A stretch of 64,000 nucleotides of DNA from CAYQQQ01 sp964420125. GTDB taxonomy: Bacteria; Actinomycetota; Acidimicrobiia; Acidimicrobiales; Microtrichaceae. How positions within the stretch are numbered: the stretch's first letter is position 1; every line of letters starts with the position of its first letter. Below the pieces are notes generated by a model. The model was not told the origin of the DNA. It made no database searches and saw only the letters and a program-made list of their open reading frames with translations. The translations under genes and the position numbers were made by a program. Below are positions 1 to 8,106 of this stretch, in pieces. The DNA lies in the NCBI GenBank assembly GCA_964420125.1, contig CAYQQQ010000002.1:124001-188000 (forward strand), read 5' to 3'.

Positions 1-64
1 ACCCTCCGGCGGACGCAACCACGACAGCCGCGACGGGGGACCGTCCCGGCAACGGAGGACCGTG

Positions 65-1363
65 ATGACCCTGATCGATGATCCGTCGACCACCGACTTC
101 TGCGATCCCCGCACCTTCGACGATCCGTGGGAGCTCTACCGGTGGCTCCGCGACCTCGACACGCTCCACTACGACGCGGCCAACGATCTGTACATCGCGC
201 CCCGCTACGAGGACGTGTTCCACATGTCCCGCGACGCCGAGACCTACTGCAGCGGCTTCGGCGTGCGACCGAAGATCGCCGGCGACATGTCGCTCATCAC
301 CCTCGACGGCGAGGACCACACACGTCAGCGGCGGCTCATCAACCAGGGGTTCACCCCTCGCCGGGTCCGCGAGCTCATCCCCCACGTGCGAGAGCTCACC
401 AACCAGGTCATCGACGGGATCGCCGATCGGGGCGAGATCGACTTCGTGGAGGACTTCTCCATCCACGTGCCGCTCATCATCATCTGCGAGCTCATGGGCC
501 TCGACCCCGACCAACGCCTCGCCATGTACCGCTGGAGCGACGACATGATGGCCGGCGACGGCCACGTCGAGGCCGACGACCCCGTGCTGCTGGCAGCTGC
601 GGAGGCCTTCGGCGAGTACGCCCAGATGTGCATCGAGCTGATCGCCGACCGCCGGGCGGCAGCCGCGTCGGGCGACAGCACGGCCGACGACCTCATCTCG
701 GTGCTCACCCGCGCCTTCGACCAGGGAGAGCTCGCCAAGGAACGCAAGGCGTTGCAGGGCGTCGACGAGAAGACCATCGCCATGCTGAAGGCAGAGCACG
801 ATGCGCTCGGCGACGACGAGCTGCTCGCCTTCCTGGCCGTGCTGCTCGTGGCCGGCAACGAGACCACCCGCAACGCCATCTCCGGCGGCCTGGTCGCCCT
901 CTCGAAGCACCCCGAGCAGCGCCAGCTCCTCATCGACAACCTCTGGGACGACGAGTTCATGGACAACGCCGTCGACGAGATCATCCGCTACGTCACCCCG
1001 GTGCTCAGCTTCATCCGCACCGTCACCGAGGACCACACCTACCGGGGCACCCAGCTGAAGGAAGGCGACCGGGTCCTCATGCTGTACGCCTCGGCCAACC
1101 GCGACGAGCGGGCGATCGACCGGCCGGACGAGCTCGACCTCACCCGCCGCACCGACCACCTGGCGTTCGGGATCGGCCCCCACTTCTGCCTGGGCGCCAA
1201 CCTCGCCCGCATGGAGGTGAAGACCGTCTTCCAGGAGCTGTTCAGCCGCCTGCCCGACATCACGGCACCGCCCGAGCTCACCCCGGGTCGGGGCAACTCC
1301 ACCCTCGTGCTGGCCCTCGAGGAGATCCCCGCGCAGTTCACCGCCTGCCCGGTGGCGCACTGA
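65..1363 (+). CDS. Cytochrome P450
   Basis: A soluble bacterial class I cytochrome P450 (432 residues, normal length) that should monooxygenate a small or lipid-like substrate using electrons from a ferredoxin. Hallmarks are complete: the I-helix oxygen-activation motif AGNETT (about 263-268), the K-helix ExxR (E305-I-I-R308) and the heme-ligand loop FGIGPHFCLGA with the thiolate cysteine at 375. The ATG at 65 is preferred over the GTG at 62 because GGAGGA (54-59) then lies at workable spacing. No membrane anchor is visible. A TetR regulator follows 28 bases downstream in the same direction and may control it. The overall style resembles actinobacterial steroid or fatty-acid P450s, but the substrate cannot be read from sequence. 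Confidence 0.95.
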   Translation: MTLIDDPSTTDFCDPRTFDDPWELYRWLRDLDTLHYDAANDLYIAPRYEDVFHMSRDAETYCSGFGVRPKIAGDMSLITLDGEDHTRQRRLINQGFTPRRVRELIPHVRELTNQVIDGIADRGEIDFVEDFSIHVPLIIICELMGLDPDQRLAMYRWSDDMMAGDGHVEADDPVLLAAAEAFGEYAQMCIELIADRRAAAASGDSTADDLISVLTRAFDQGELAKERKALQGVDEKTIAMLKAEHDALGDDELLAFLAVLLVAGNETTRNAISGGLVALSKHPEQRQLLIDNLWDDEFMDNAVDEIIRYVTPVLSFIRTVTEDHTYRGTQLKEGDRVLMLYASANRDERAIDRPDELDLTRRTDHLAFGIGPHFCLGANLARMEVKTVFQELFSRLPDITAPPELTPGRGNSTLVLALEEIPAQFTACPVAH

Positions 1364-1391
1364 GCCATCGGACACGAGCCTCCACGATCCT

Positions 1392-1988
1392 GTGATCGCC
1401 ACCGACGCCCCGGTCAGCCAGCGCGACGCGATCCTCGACCACGCGCTGGCGCTCATGTCGAGCCACGGCGCGGCGGGGATGTCGATGCGCCAGCTCGCCT
1501 CGGCCTGCGGGCTGCACGTGGCGGCCATCTACCACTACTTCGATTCGAAGGAGGCGCTGCTGGCCGCGGTGGTCGCCGAGCGCCGCTACCAGGCACGGCT
1601 GGTGGAGCCGCTGCCCATCGACCCGGCGCTCACCGGGCGGGAGCGACTGCGGGCGCTGTTCCTGCACGTGTGGAACGGCACGTTGGAGGAGGAGTCGATC
1701 TGGCGGCTGCTGCTCGGAGAGGGCCTGCGCGGCGAACCGGCGGTGGTGCAGGCCGGCGGCGAGCTGATGGTGCTGGTGGAGTCGGCGGCTCGCTCGTGGG
1801 TCGCGGATGTGCTTCCCGAGCTCGAACACCCGGAGCTGGTCGCTCGGCTCCTGGTGGACCAGCTCCTCGCCGGCTTCGTCCGCCTGGCCTTCGACGGTGC
1901 GTCCGCCACCGACCCGGGAGATCCCGGCGCGACCCGGCGCGTGGCCGAGGGCGGCGCCGCGACACTGGTGGAGGCCGTGTTCGGCTGA
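1392..1988 (+). CDS. TetR/AcrR-family transcriptional regulator
   Basis: A dimeric ligand-responsive DNA-binding repressor of 198 residues, typical for TetR. The N-terminal helix-turn-helix is clear at about residues 10-55, with the family pattern GMSMRQLASACGLHVAAIYH followed by YFDSKEALL. The rest is a divergent all-helical ligand-binding domain whose inducer cannot be predicted. It starts at GTG 28 bases after the P450 stop, with no strong ribosome binding site, so it is probably co-transcribed with the P450 and may regulate it. It converges on the ArsC-like gene, with stops about 32 bases apart. Confidence 0.9.
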   Translation: MIATDAPVSQRDAILDHALALMSSHGAAGMSMRQLASACGLHVAAIYHYFDSKEALLAAVVAERRYQARLVEPLPIDPALTGRERLRALFLHVWNGTLEEESIWRLLLGEGLRGEPAVVQAGGELMVLVESAARSWVADVLPELEHPELVARLLVDQLLAGFVRLAFDGASATDPGDPGATRRVAEGGAATLVEAVFG

Positions 1989-2020
1989 TCCGCGCCGAAC
2001 CGGTCCGTGCTCGGCACCCC

Positions 2021-2383
2021 TCAGCAGGAGAGGAAGGGCGCCACCCGGTCCTTGGGTCGCCCGATGATGGCGCGACCGTCCTTCACGAGCACCGGGCGCT
2101 GCAGCAGCTCGGGATGCTCGGCCAGCACGTCGGCCACCTGCTCGGCGGTCTGGACGTCGGCCTCGTCGATGCCGTAGCCCTTGAACTTCGCGTCGCGCCG
2201 GACGAGGGCGGTGGGCGGGTCCTCCAGCTGGTCGAGCAGCTCCACGACCTCCTCGCGGCTCGGCCGCTGGGCGACGAGCAGGTACTTGCGGAGCTCGACC
2301 TCCACGCCCAGGTCGTCAGCGGTGTCCACCGCGAAGCGGGACGTGGAGCAGTTCGGGTTGTGCCAGATCGTGACCTCGGCCAT
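2021..2383 (-). CDS. ArsC-family arsenate reductase-like protein
   Basis: A 120-residue thioredoxin-fold protein of the ArsC/YfgD/Spx superfamily. The N-terminus MAEVTIWHNPNCSTSR carries the single catalytic cysteine (Cys12) with the conserved NP-C-x-x-S-R context. A later segment RPVLVKDGRAIIGRP holds the arginines that bind oxyanion in glutaredoxin-linked arsenate reductases. No other ars gene lies nearby, so an arsenic role is only inherited from the family; YfgD-type proteins of unknown role look the same. The ATG is chosen because the family motif begins immediately after it and a TAGCGT -10 hexamer lies 8 bases upstream. Upstream in-frame codons have no family similarity. Confidence 0.85.
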   Translation of the reverse strand: MAEVTIWHNPNCSTSRFAVDTADDLGVEVELRKYLLVAQRPSREEVVELLDQLEDPPTALVRRDAKFKGYGIDEADVQTAEQVADVLAEHPELLQRPVLVKDGRAIIGRPKDRVAPFLSC

Positions 2384-2391
2384 GGCAGCCG

Positions 2392-2397
2392 ACGCTA
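2392..2397 (-). promoter_or_regulatory. Predicted -10 element, leaderless, ArsC-like gene
   Basis: TAGCGT on the minus strand, 8 bases before the ATG at 2383. No Shine-Dalgarno is visible, so transcription is expected to begin at or next to the start codon. Confidence 0.55.
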
Positions 2398-2499
2398 GCC
2401 CTCCGCCTCCCACCGCCGTCGCGCGCCCCCCCACCGCTTCTGTCGTCCGGAGGTCGCGCGTGGCGCGATTCCCGGTGAACAGAACGAGGGGGTGACCGC

Positions 2500-2505
2500 T
2501 ACCCT
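2500..2505 (+). promoter_or_regulatory. Predicted -10 element, leaderless, DMT transporter gene
   Basis: TACCCT, 6 bases before the GTG at 2512. There is no Shine-Dalgarno and no recognisable -35. The spacing places the transcript start at the initiation codon. Confidence 0.55.
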
Positions 2506-2511
2506 GCCCCG

Positions 2512-3441
2512 GTGACCGCCGACGAGGTGCCCGATGAGCCCGTGCCGGCGGTCCACCCGAGCACACCCCTCGGCGCCGGCGCGGCCTTCGCGGCGGTGGT
2601 CATGTGGAGCCTCGGCAACGTGCTCATCGCCGGGATCCCCATGAACGGGCTGGCCATCGGCACCTACCGCCTCGGTCTCGGCGCGGTGGTCTACACCGCG
2701 ATCCTCTACGCCCAGGGCGGCCGGCTCACCCGGCGCACCTTCCGGCTCGGCTGGAAGGGCGGCCTCGCCTTCGGCCTCGACATCGCCACCTTCTTCCTCG
2801 CCGTGCGCACCACGTCGGTGGCCATCGCCGTGACCCTGTCCGCGCTCCAACCGGTGGTGATCGCCGGGTTCGCGGCGGTCATGTTCGGCGAGCGGATCCA
2901 CCGGCGCCACGTCGTCGGCACCGCCGTGGCCGTGCCCGCCGTGGCGCTGGTGGCCTTCGGTGCCGGAGGCGACAGCCCGCACAGCCTCTTCGGGGACCTG
3001 ATGGCGGTGCTGGCGGTGCTCGCCTGGGCGGCCTACTTCATCGCCTCCAAGCGCGCCCGAGAGGAGCTGGCGACGATGGAGTACATGGCCGTGCTCAACA
3101 TCGTGGGGTTCCTCACCGTGGTCGCGCTGGCGATCCCCACCGGTTCGCTCACCGGATCCGGCGCAGAGCTCACCTGGGAGACCGCAGCGGCGATCGTGGC
3201 GGTGCTGGCCCTCCCCGGCAGCGGGCACATCGTGATCAACTGGGCCCACGCCCACACCACGCTCATGCTCAGCTCGCTCGCCACGCTGGCGATGCCGGTG
3301 ATCTCCACGCTGGCCGCTGCGGCGTTCCTCGACCAACCGGTGACGACCGTGCAGGTGGTGGGGATCGTGGTGGTGCTGGTCACGTTGGCCTACGTGGTGA
3401 TCGGCGACAGCCGGGCGCCCCGCCTGGACGTGGCAACCTGA
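2512..3441 (+). CDS. DMT-superfamily (EamA) transporter
   Basis: An inner-membrane drug/metabolite-type transporter of 309 residues. It shows the two EamA halves, each of about five hydrophobic helices, expected for this family: the first at about 20-150, the second at about 165-300, ending with a long helix before ...VIGDSRAP. Family members export metabolites, amino acids or drugs; the substrate is not predictable. The GTG start follows a TACCCT hexamer by 6 bases and has no ribosome binding site, consistent with a leaderless mRNA. It is divergent from the ArsC-like gene and is followed by a 249-base spacer before the GH3 gene, in which I see no gene. Confidence 0.88.
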   Translation: MTADEVPDEPVPAVHPSTPLGAGAAFAAVVMWSLGNVLIAGIPMNGLAIGTYRLGLGAVVYTAILYAQGGRLTRRTFRLGWKGGLAFGLDIATFFLAVRTTSVAIAVTLSALQPVVIAGFAAVMFGERIHRRHVVGTAVAVPAVALVAFGAGGDSPHSLFGDLMAVLAVLAWAAYFIASKRAREELATMEYMAVLNIVGFLTVVALAIPTGSLTGSGAELTWETAAAIVAVLALPGSGHIVINWAHAHTTLMLSSLATLAMPVISTLAAAAFLDQPVTTVQVVGIVVVLVTLAYVVIGDSRAPRLDVAT

Positions 3442-3690
3442 GCGCGCCGTGAGCCCGCGTCGGCTGGGCCGCTGCGGCCGAGGGGCCTGTGCGCCTTCGG
3501 ATCAGCTCTGCAGGCAGATCGAGCGCCATGAGCAACGCTCTGCCTCCAGACATGACCTGAAGGCGGAGCGGCACCTCCCGGCGGCAGCGCGGCCCGACGC
3601 CCCGGCGCCCCGGACCCGCCCCGAGGCCGCCGGACACGACAGGGGCCGCGGCGTGCCGCAGCCACTGCGCCCTTGGGCAATGCTGTGGCC

Positions 3691-6105
3691 ATGACCGCGT
3701 CCGAGCCGACCGAGGAACACGACCAGGATCCGATCGACACGCTGATCGGCGAGATGACCCTCGCCGAGAAGCTGGCGCAGCTCGGCTGCGTGTGGTCGAC
3801 CCAGCTCGTCGAGGGCGAGGGGCCGGCGGCGGACTTCTCCCCGGAGGCCGCCCGACGGCTGATGCCCGACGGCACCGGCCAGGTCACCCGGATCGCCGCG
3901 TCGACCGGCCTGCGACCCGCCGGTCTCGCCCATCTCGCCAACCAGATCCAGCGGTTCCTCGTGGAGGAGACCCGGCTGGGCATCCCCGCGGTGATCCACG
4001 AGGAGGCGGTGGCCGGGTTCTGCGCCCGTGATGCCGTGCAGTTCCCCCAGGCCATCGGCCTGGGGGCGACGTTCGACGTGGAGCTCCTCGAGCGCATCGG
4101 CGACCACATCCGCGCCGAGATGCTGGCCGTGGGCGCCCGCCACACGCTGTCGCCCGTGCTCGACGTCGCCCGCGATCCCCGCTGGGGGCGGGTCGAGGAG
4201 ACCTACGGCGAGGACCCGGTCCTGGCCGGCACGCTGGGCGCCGCGTACGTGAAGGGGGTGCAGAACACCGGCCCCGAGGGACTCGCCGCAGGGGTGATCG
4301 CCACCGGGAAGCACTTCCTGGGCTACGCGATGAGCGACGGCGGGCTCAACCACGGCCCGGTGCACCTGGGCTCCAGGGAGCTGCGCGAGGTGTACGCCGA
4401 GCCGTTCGCCGCCGCCATCCGCGACGCCGACCTGCAATCGGTCATGAACTCCTACGCGTCGGTCGACGGGCTGGCGCCGGCCGGATCGAGGGCCCTGCTC
4501 ACCGAGCTGCTGCGCGACGAGCTCGGCTTCGAGGGCACGATCGTGGCGGACTACTTCGCGGTGGACCTGCTGCGGACCCACCACCGTGTCGCCCCGACGA
4601 AGGGGGTGGCGGCCGCCAAGGCGCTGCTGGCGGGGATGGACCAGGAGCTCCCGGCGCTCGACTGCTACTCGATCGAGCACCTCGGTCCGCTGATCGAGGC
4701 CGGGGTCGTCCCGATGGAGGCGGTCGACGATGCCGTGCGGCGGGTGCTGCGCCACAAGGAGCGTCTCGGCCTCTTCGCCCAGCCCTATGTGGAGGAGGAC
4801 GTGGCGGCCGCCTGCTACGGAACCCCCGCCGGTCGGGCGCTCGCCCGGCGCGCCGCCGAGGAGTCCCTCGTGCTGGTCGACGACCACGAGCAGCTCATCC
4901 CCGTCGAGCCCGCCTCGCTGCGCATCGTGGCGGTGATCGGTCCGGCGGCCGACGACCCACGGCTCATGGAAGGCGACTACCACTACCCGGCGCACCTGGA
5001 GATCATCTACGGCACCGACGTCGGAGGAGGTGCGCAGGGAGCCGGCGACGGGGACGGTTCCGGCGCCGAGCTGCTGCCCCAGGCAGGTGGTGCGTTCGCT
5101 CCCGGGCCCTACCTGCCCGACATCGTCACCCCTCTGGCCGGCCTGCGAGCCGCGCTCGGCACCTCGGTCGAGGTCCGCCACGCCGTCGGCTGCGGCGTGC
5201 TGCCCTTCGAGGAGGACGACGACGCCCGCATCGCCGAGGCGGTGGCGGCGGCCACCGGCGCCGACCTCGCGGTGGTGTGCGTCGGCGGCCGATCCGGGCT
5301 CACGCCCAGCGCCACGGTCGGGGAAGCCCGCGACAGCACCCTGCTCGACCTGACCGGCCGCCAGCTCGAGCTGCTGCAGGCGGTGGCCGCCACCGGCACC
5401 CCCACGGTGGCCGTGGTCGTCTCCGGACGGGTCCACGCGCTGGCCGAGATCGAGCAGGCGGCCGGCGCGACGCTGGTGGCCTGGGTACCGGGGATCGAAG
5501 CCGGAAACGCCATCGCCTCGGTGCTGCTCGGGACGGTGGCGCCCTCGGGGCGACTTCCCGTGACCGTCCCCTACCGGGTCGGACAGGTCCCGACCTTCTA
5601 CGGCCACCGGGCCGGGGGCGGGCAGAGCCAGTTCTGGGGCACCTACACCGACTGCCCGGCAGCCCCGCTCCACCCGTTCGGGTTCGGGCTCTCCACCACC
5701 GAGCTCGCCTACTCCGAGCTGCACGCCACGGTCGGCTCCACCACCGAGACCACGCTGGTGAGCGTGCGGGTGACCAATGCCGGCGAGCGAACCGCCACCG
5801 AGGTGGTGCAGCTCTACGCCCGCGACGAGGTGGCCTCCGTGGCCCGCCCCGAGCGGCAGCTCGTCGGGTTCGCCCGGGTGCCGCTGGAGCCCGGCGAGTC
5901 GCGGACGGTCACCTTCGCCCTGCATCCGTCGCGGCTGGCGTTCTACGACGAGGACTTCCGCTTCGTGTGCGAGCCGGGGGCGTTCGACCTCGAGGTCGGC
6001 GGCTGGGCGGGGTCCCCCGCGCTGGTGACCACGATCGACCTCGGCGGGGAGGTCCACCAGTACCGCCAACGCGACGTCGTCGCCACCGCCGTGACGATCA
6101 CCTGA
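3691..6105 (+). CDS. Glycoside hydrolase family 3 beta-glycosidase
   Basis: A retaining exo-acting beta-glycosidase (beta-glucosidase/xylosidase type, 804 residues). The (beta/alpha)8 domain includes RDPRWGRVEETYGEDP (about 161-176), and the nucleophile aspartate sits in GTIVADYFAV at about residue 287. The alpha/beta sandwich domain follows, and a fibronectin-III-like domain closes the protein from about 670 (VTNAGERTATEVVQLY). No signal peptide is visible, so it probably acts in the cytoplasm on imported oligosaccharides. ATG 3691 is preferred over the TTG at 3673; an AATGCT hexamer lies 6 bases before it. No sugar importer is adjacent, so the natural substrate is unknown. It converges on the methyltransferase gene. 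Confidence 0.92.
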   Translation: MTASEPTEEHDQDPIDTLIGEMTLAEKLAQLGCVWSTQLVEGEGPAADFSPEAARRLMPDGTGQVTRIAASTGLRPAGLAHLANQIQRFLVEETRLGIPAVIHEEAVAGFCARDAVQFPQAIGLGATFDVELLERIGDHIRAEMLAVGARHTLSPVLDVARDPRWGRVEETYGEDPVLAGTLGAAYVKGVQNTGPEGLAAGVIATGKHFLGYAMSDGGLNHGPVHLGSRELREVYAEPFAAAIRDADLQSVMNSYASVDGLAPAGSRALLTELLRDELGFEGTIVADYFAVDLLRTHHRVAPTKGVAAAKALLAGMDQELPALDCYSIEHLGPLIEAGVVPMEAVDDAVRRVLRHKERLGLFAQPYVEEDVAAACYGTPAGRALARRAAEESLVLVDDHEQLIPVEPASLRIVAVIGPAADDPRLMEGDYHYPAHLEIIYGTDVGGGAQGAGDGDGSGAELLPQAGGAFAPGPYLPDIVTPLAGLRAALGTSVEVRHAVGCGVLPFEEDDDARIAEAVAAATGADLAVVCVGGRSGLTPSATVGEARDSTLLDLTGRQLELLQAVAATGTPTVAVVVSGRVHALAEIEQAAGATLVAWVPGIEAGNAIASVLLGTVAPSGRLPVTVPYRVGQVPTFYGHRAGGGQSQFWGTYTDCPAAPLHPFGFGLSTTELAYSELHATVGSTTETTLVSVRVTNAGERTATEVVQLYARDEVASVARPERQLVGFARVPLEPGESRTVTFALHPSRLAFYDEDFRFVCEPGAFDLEVGGWAGSPALVTTIDLGGEVHQYRQRDVVATAVTIT

Positions 6106-6111
6106 CGACCA

Positions 6112-6129
6112 TCCCCCTTCGAGGGAGGA
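6112..6129. terminator. Weak bidirectional hairpin between convergent genes
   Basis: A short GC-rich inverted repeat (CCCT-TCG-AGGG core, extendable on both sides) in the 28-base gap between the convergent GH3 and methyltransferase genes. There is no T-tract. It is a weak candidate, supported mainly by position. Confidence 0.3.
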
Positions 6130-6133
6130 GCGC

Positions 6134-6733
6134 TCAGCCGAGCACGGCGACGAGGAAGTCGGACTCCTCGGTGAACGGGCGCAGGTCCCAGCTCGACAGG
6201 AGCACCTCCACCTCGAGGCCCACCTCCCGCACTTGGGACAGGAACTCGTCGAAGGCGTAGTCCCGGCCGGCGCCGAAGCCGACGACGAGCCGCCCGCGGT
6301 CGCGCAGGTGGGCCCGCAGGCGAGCCAGCACCATCGCCCGGGTGCTCGGCGCCAGGAACGTCATCACGTTGCCGGCGCACACGATCACGTCGAAGCCCTC
6401 GCCCTCGCCCATCGCCGCGAGGTCGAGCTCTGCCAGGTCGGCCACCAACCAGGTCGGCCCCGGGTGGTCCTCCTCGGCGGCGGCGATGAGCACCGGGTCC
6501 ACGTCCACGCCCACCACCATGTGGCCGAGGTCGTGCAGGAACGCTCCCACCCGGCCCGGCCCGCACCCCGCATCGAGGATGCGAGCGCCACGAGGCGCCA
6601 TCGCATCGACCATCCGGGCCTCACCGGCGAGGTCGTCGCCGGCGGCGGCCATCGACCGGAACCTCTCCACGTACCACTCCGAGTGCGACGGGTTCTGGCG
6701 GGTGATCTCCACCCACCGGCTGGGCTCCACCAT
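6134..6733 (-). CDS. Class I SAM-dependent methyltransferase
   Basis: A 199-residue Rossmann-fold methyltransferase. Motif I, ILDAGCGPGRVGAFL, lies at about 52-66, followed by the acidic ribose-binding end of strand 2 (VVGVDVDP) and a motif IV-like stretch FDVIVCAGNVMTFL. Such stand-alone enzymes methylate small molecules, lipids or tRNA; nothing here identifies the acceptor. The ATG is placed where family similarity begins, and TAGGGT lies 8 bases upstream, supporting a leaderless start. It is divergent from the FAD oxidoreductase across about 112 bases that carry a -10-like hexamer for each direction. Confidence 0.88.
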   Translation of the reverse strand: MVEPSRWVEITRQNPSHSEWYVERFRSMAAAGDDLAGEARMVDAMAPRGARILDAGCGPGRVGAFLHDLGHMVVGVDVDPVLIAAAEEDHPGPTWLVADLAELDLAAMGEGEGFDVIVCAGNVMTFLAPSTRAMVLARLRAHLRDRGRLVVGFGAGRDYAFDEFLSQVREVGLEVEVLLSSWDLRPFTEESDFLVAVLG

Positions 6734-6741
6734 GACCGGCA

Positions 6742-6747
6742 ACCCTA
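6742..6747 (-). promoter_or_regulatory. Predicted -10 element, leaderless, methyltransferase gene
   Basis: TAGGGT on the minus strand, 8 bases before the ATG at 6733; no ribosome binding site precedes the start. Confidence 0.55.
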
Positions 6748-6832
6748 GGTGCCTCCGGGACGACCAGGCACACGGGGCGCGGCCGTGCGACGCAGGACCA
6801 ACGGCGATCCGGGCCCGGGGGAGCCCGGGGGC

Positions 6833-6838
6833 TACCCT
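6833..6838 (+). promoter_or_regulatory. Predicted -10 element, leaderless, FAD oxidoreductase gene
   Basis: TACCCT, 7 bases before the ATG at 6846, the same hexamer as upstream of the DMT gene. No Shine-Dalgarno. Confidence 0.55.
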
Positions 6839-6845
6839 TCCGTGC

Positions 6846-8018
6846 ATGCCGCGGGCACTCATCGTCGGCGCCGGCATCCTCGGCACCCTCCACGCGCGCG
6901 AGGCGCTCCGCCGGGGCTGGTCGGTGGTGCACTTCGACGCCGAAGCCGAGCCCCACGACGCCACGGTCCGCAGCCCCGGAGCCCTCAGCCCGTCGTGGGC
7001 CGTGGACGGCCTCGAGCTCGCGCTGTCGGTCGAGTCCCGAGGCATGTGGGACGAGCTGGCCGCCGAGATCCCCGACCTCCACCTCCGCTCGACCGGCTCG
7101 ATCGTGGTGGCGCTCACCGAGGCGGAGTCGGAGCTGCTCCGCTACGCCCTCGAGGCCGGTGGCGCTCCCCAGCGAGGTTGGGAGCTGCTCACCGCGACCG
7201 AGGTGCGCGCCCACAACGCCGGCCTGGGGCCCCGGGTGCACTCCGGGCTCTTCTCCCCCCTCGATGCCACCCTCGAGCCGCGCACGATGCTCCCGACCCT
7301 TCGTGCCCACCTGCAGCGCCAGGGCACCTACGAGTTCCACGGGGGTGTCGAGGTCCACGACTTCGACGCCACCTCGGTCACCGACACCGTCGGGCGGGTG
7401 ACCCGGGGCGATCTCGTCGTGCTCTGCCTCGGCAGCCGGGCCGCGATCCTGAGCTCGTTGCTGAGCGCTCCGAACCTCCTGCACCGCAGCCGCCTCCAGA
7501 TGCTCCAGACCGAACCGGTGGACGTGCCGCTGCGCACCGTGGTCGCCGATGTCCACACGCTGGCCCGCCACGGGCTCCTCGAGCCTTCCACGATCGAGAC
7601 GCTCTCACCGGCCGATCCCCGGCTCGGGGGCTACGACCTGCGCTTCACCTGCCTGCAGCGCACCAACGGGGCACTGGTGATCGGCGAGGTGCGCGAGAAC
7701 GAGGAGCCCTTCGACTTCGACCTGGCGGAGCGGCCGGCCGCCGCGCTGCTGGAGCGGTTCTGCGACATGACCGGTCGCGCCGCCCCCACGGTGGTGCGAC
7801 GCTGGTCGGGGGTGCTGCACGAGTGCATCGACGGCCGCCTGTGGCACCGCGACGACCTCGACGACTCCGTGGTGGCCGTCACCGGAGCAGACCAGCGAGG
7901 GATCACGCTGGCACCGCTGATCGCACGCGACACCTTCGACTGGGTGCTCGAGGGCCGCGACACCGGTGGCTCGCGGCATCCGGTCGCCGCAGAGGGCGGC
8001 TCGGGAGCCTCCCTCTGA
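6846..8018 (+). CDS. FAD-dependent oxidoreductase, DAO/TIGR03364-like
   Basis: A 390-residue flavoenzyme of the D-amino-acid oxidase superfamily. The N-terminal dinucleotide-binding motif VGAGILGTLHAREALRRG begins at residue 6, followed by a substrate domain and a C-terminal FAD contact region (TGADQRGITLAPLIA). The opening and the SPGALSPSWA segment resemble the TIGR03364 oxidoreductases linked in some genomes to aminophosphonate catabolism. No phosphonate gene is nearby, so the substrate is left open. A leaderless -10 fixes the ATG. The gene ends about 80 bases before dinB. Confidence 0.82.
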   Translation: MPRALIVGAGILGTLHAREALRRGWSVVHFDAEAEPHDATVRSPGALSPSWAVDGLELALSVESRGMWDELAAEIPDLHLRSTGSIVVALTEAESELLRYALEAGGAPQRGWELLTATEVRAHNAGLGPRVHSGLFSPLDATLEPRTMLPTLRAHLQRQGTYEFHGGVEVHDFDATSVTDTVGRVTRGDLVVLCLGSRAAILSSLLSAPNLLHRSRLQMLQTEPVDVPLRTVVADVHTLARHGLLEPSTIETLSPADPRLGGYDLRFTCLQRTNGALVIGEVRENEEPFDFDLAERPAAALLERFCDMTGRAAPTVVRRWSGVLHECIDGRLWHRDDLDDSVVAVTGADQRGITLAPLIARDTFDWVLEGRDTGGSRHPVAAEGGSGASL

Positions 8019-8093
8019 ACGTTCCGAGCGGAGCGCTGCTCGCGCCACGACGCTCGGGGACACCGAACCGTTGCGCTCGGGGCGCCCAGCGGG

Positions 8094-8105
8094 GAACATG
8101 TGTTC
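8094..8105. promoter_or_regulatory. LexA-type SOS box overlapping the dinB start region
   Basis: GAACATGTGTTC is a perfect 12-base palindrome continuing as GTTCGA on the right, matching the actinobacterial/Gram-positive SOS box core GAAC-N4-GTTC. It covers the upstream ATG (8098) and reaches the base before the ATG at 8107. TTGCGC at 8071-8076 lies 17 bases before GAACAT, so the box would sit on the -10 and LexA binding would block the promoter directly. Confidence 0.78.
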
Positions 8106-8106
8106 G

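Noticed and set aside
3442..3690. Small open frames in the DMT-GH3 spacer
   Set aside because: No conserved motif, start context or promoter supports them; I see no gene in these 249 bases.
6342..6845. A long in-frame N-terminal extension of the FAD oxidoreductase
   Set aside because: It is antisense to the methyltransferase gene, and the dinucleotide-binding motif begins right after the ATG at 6846.
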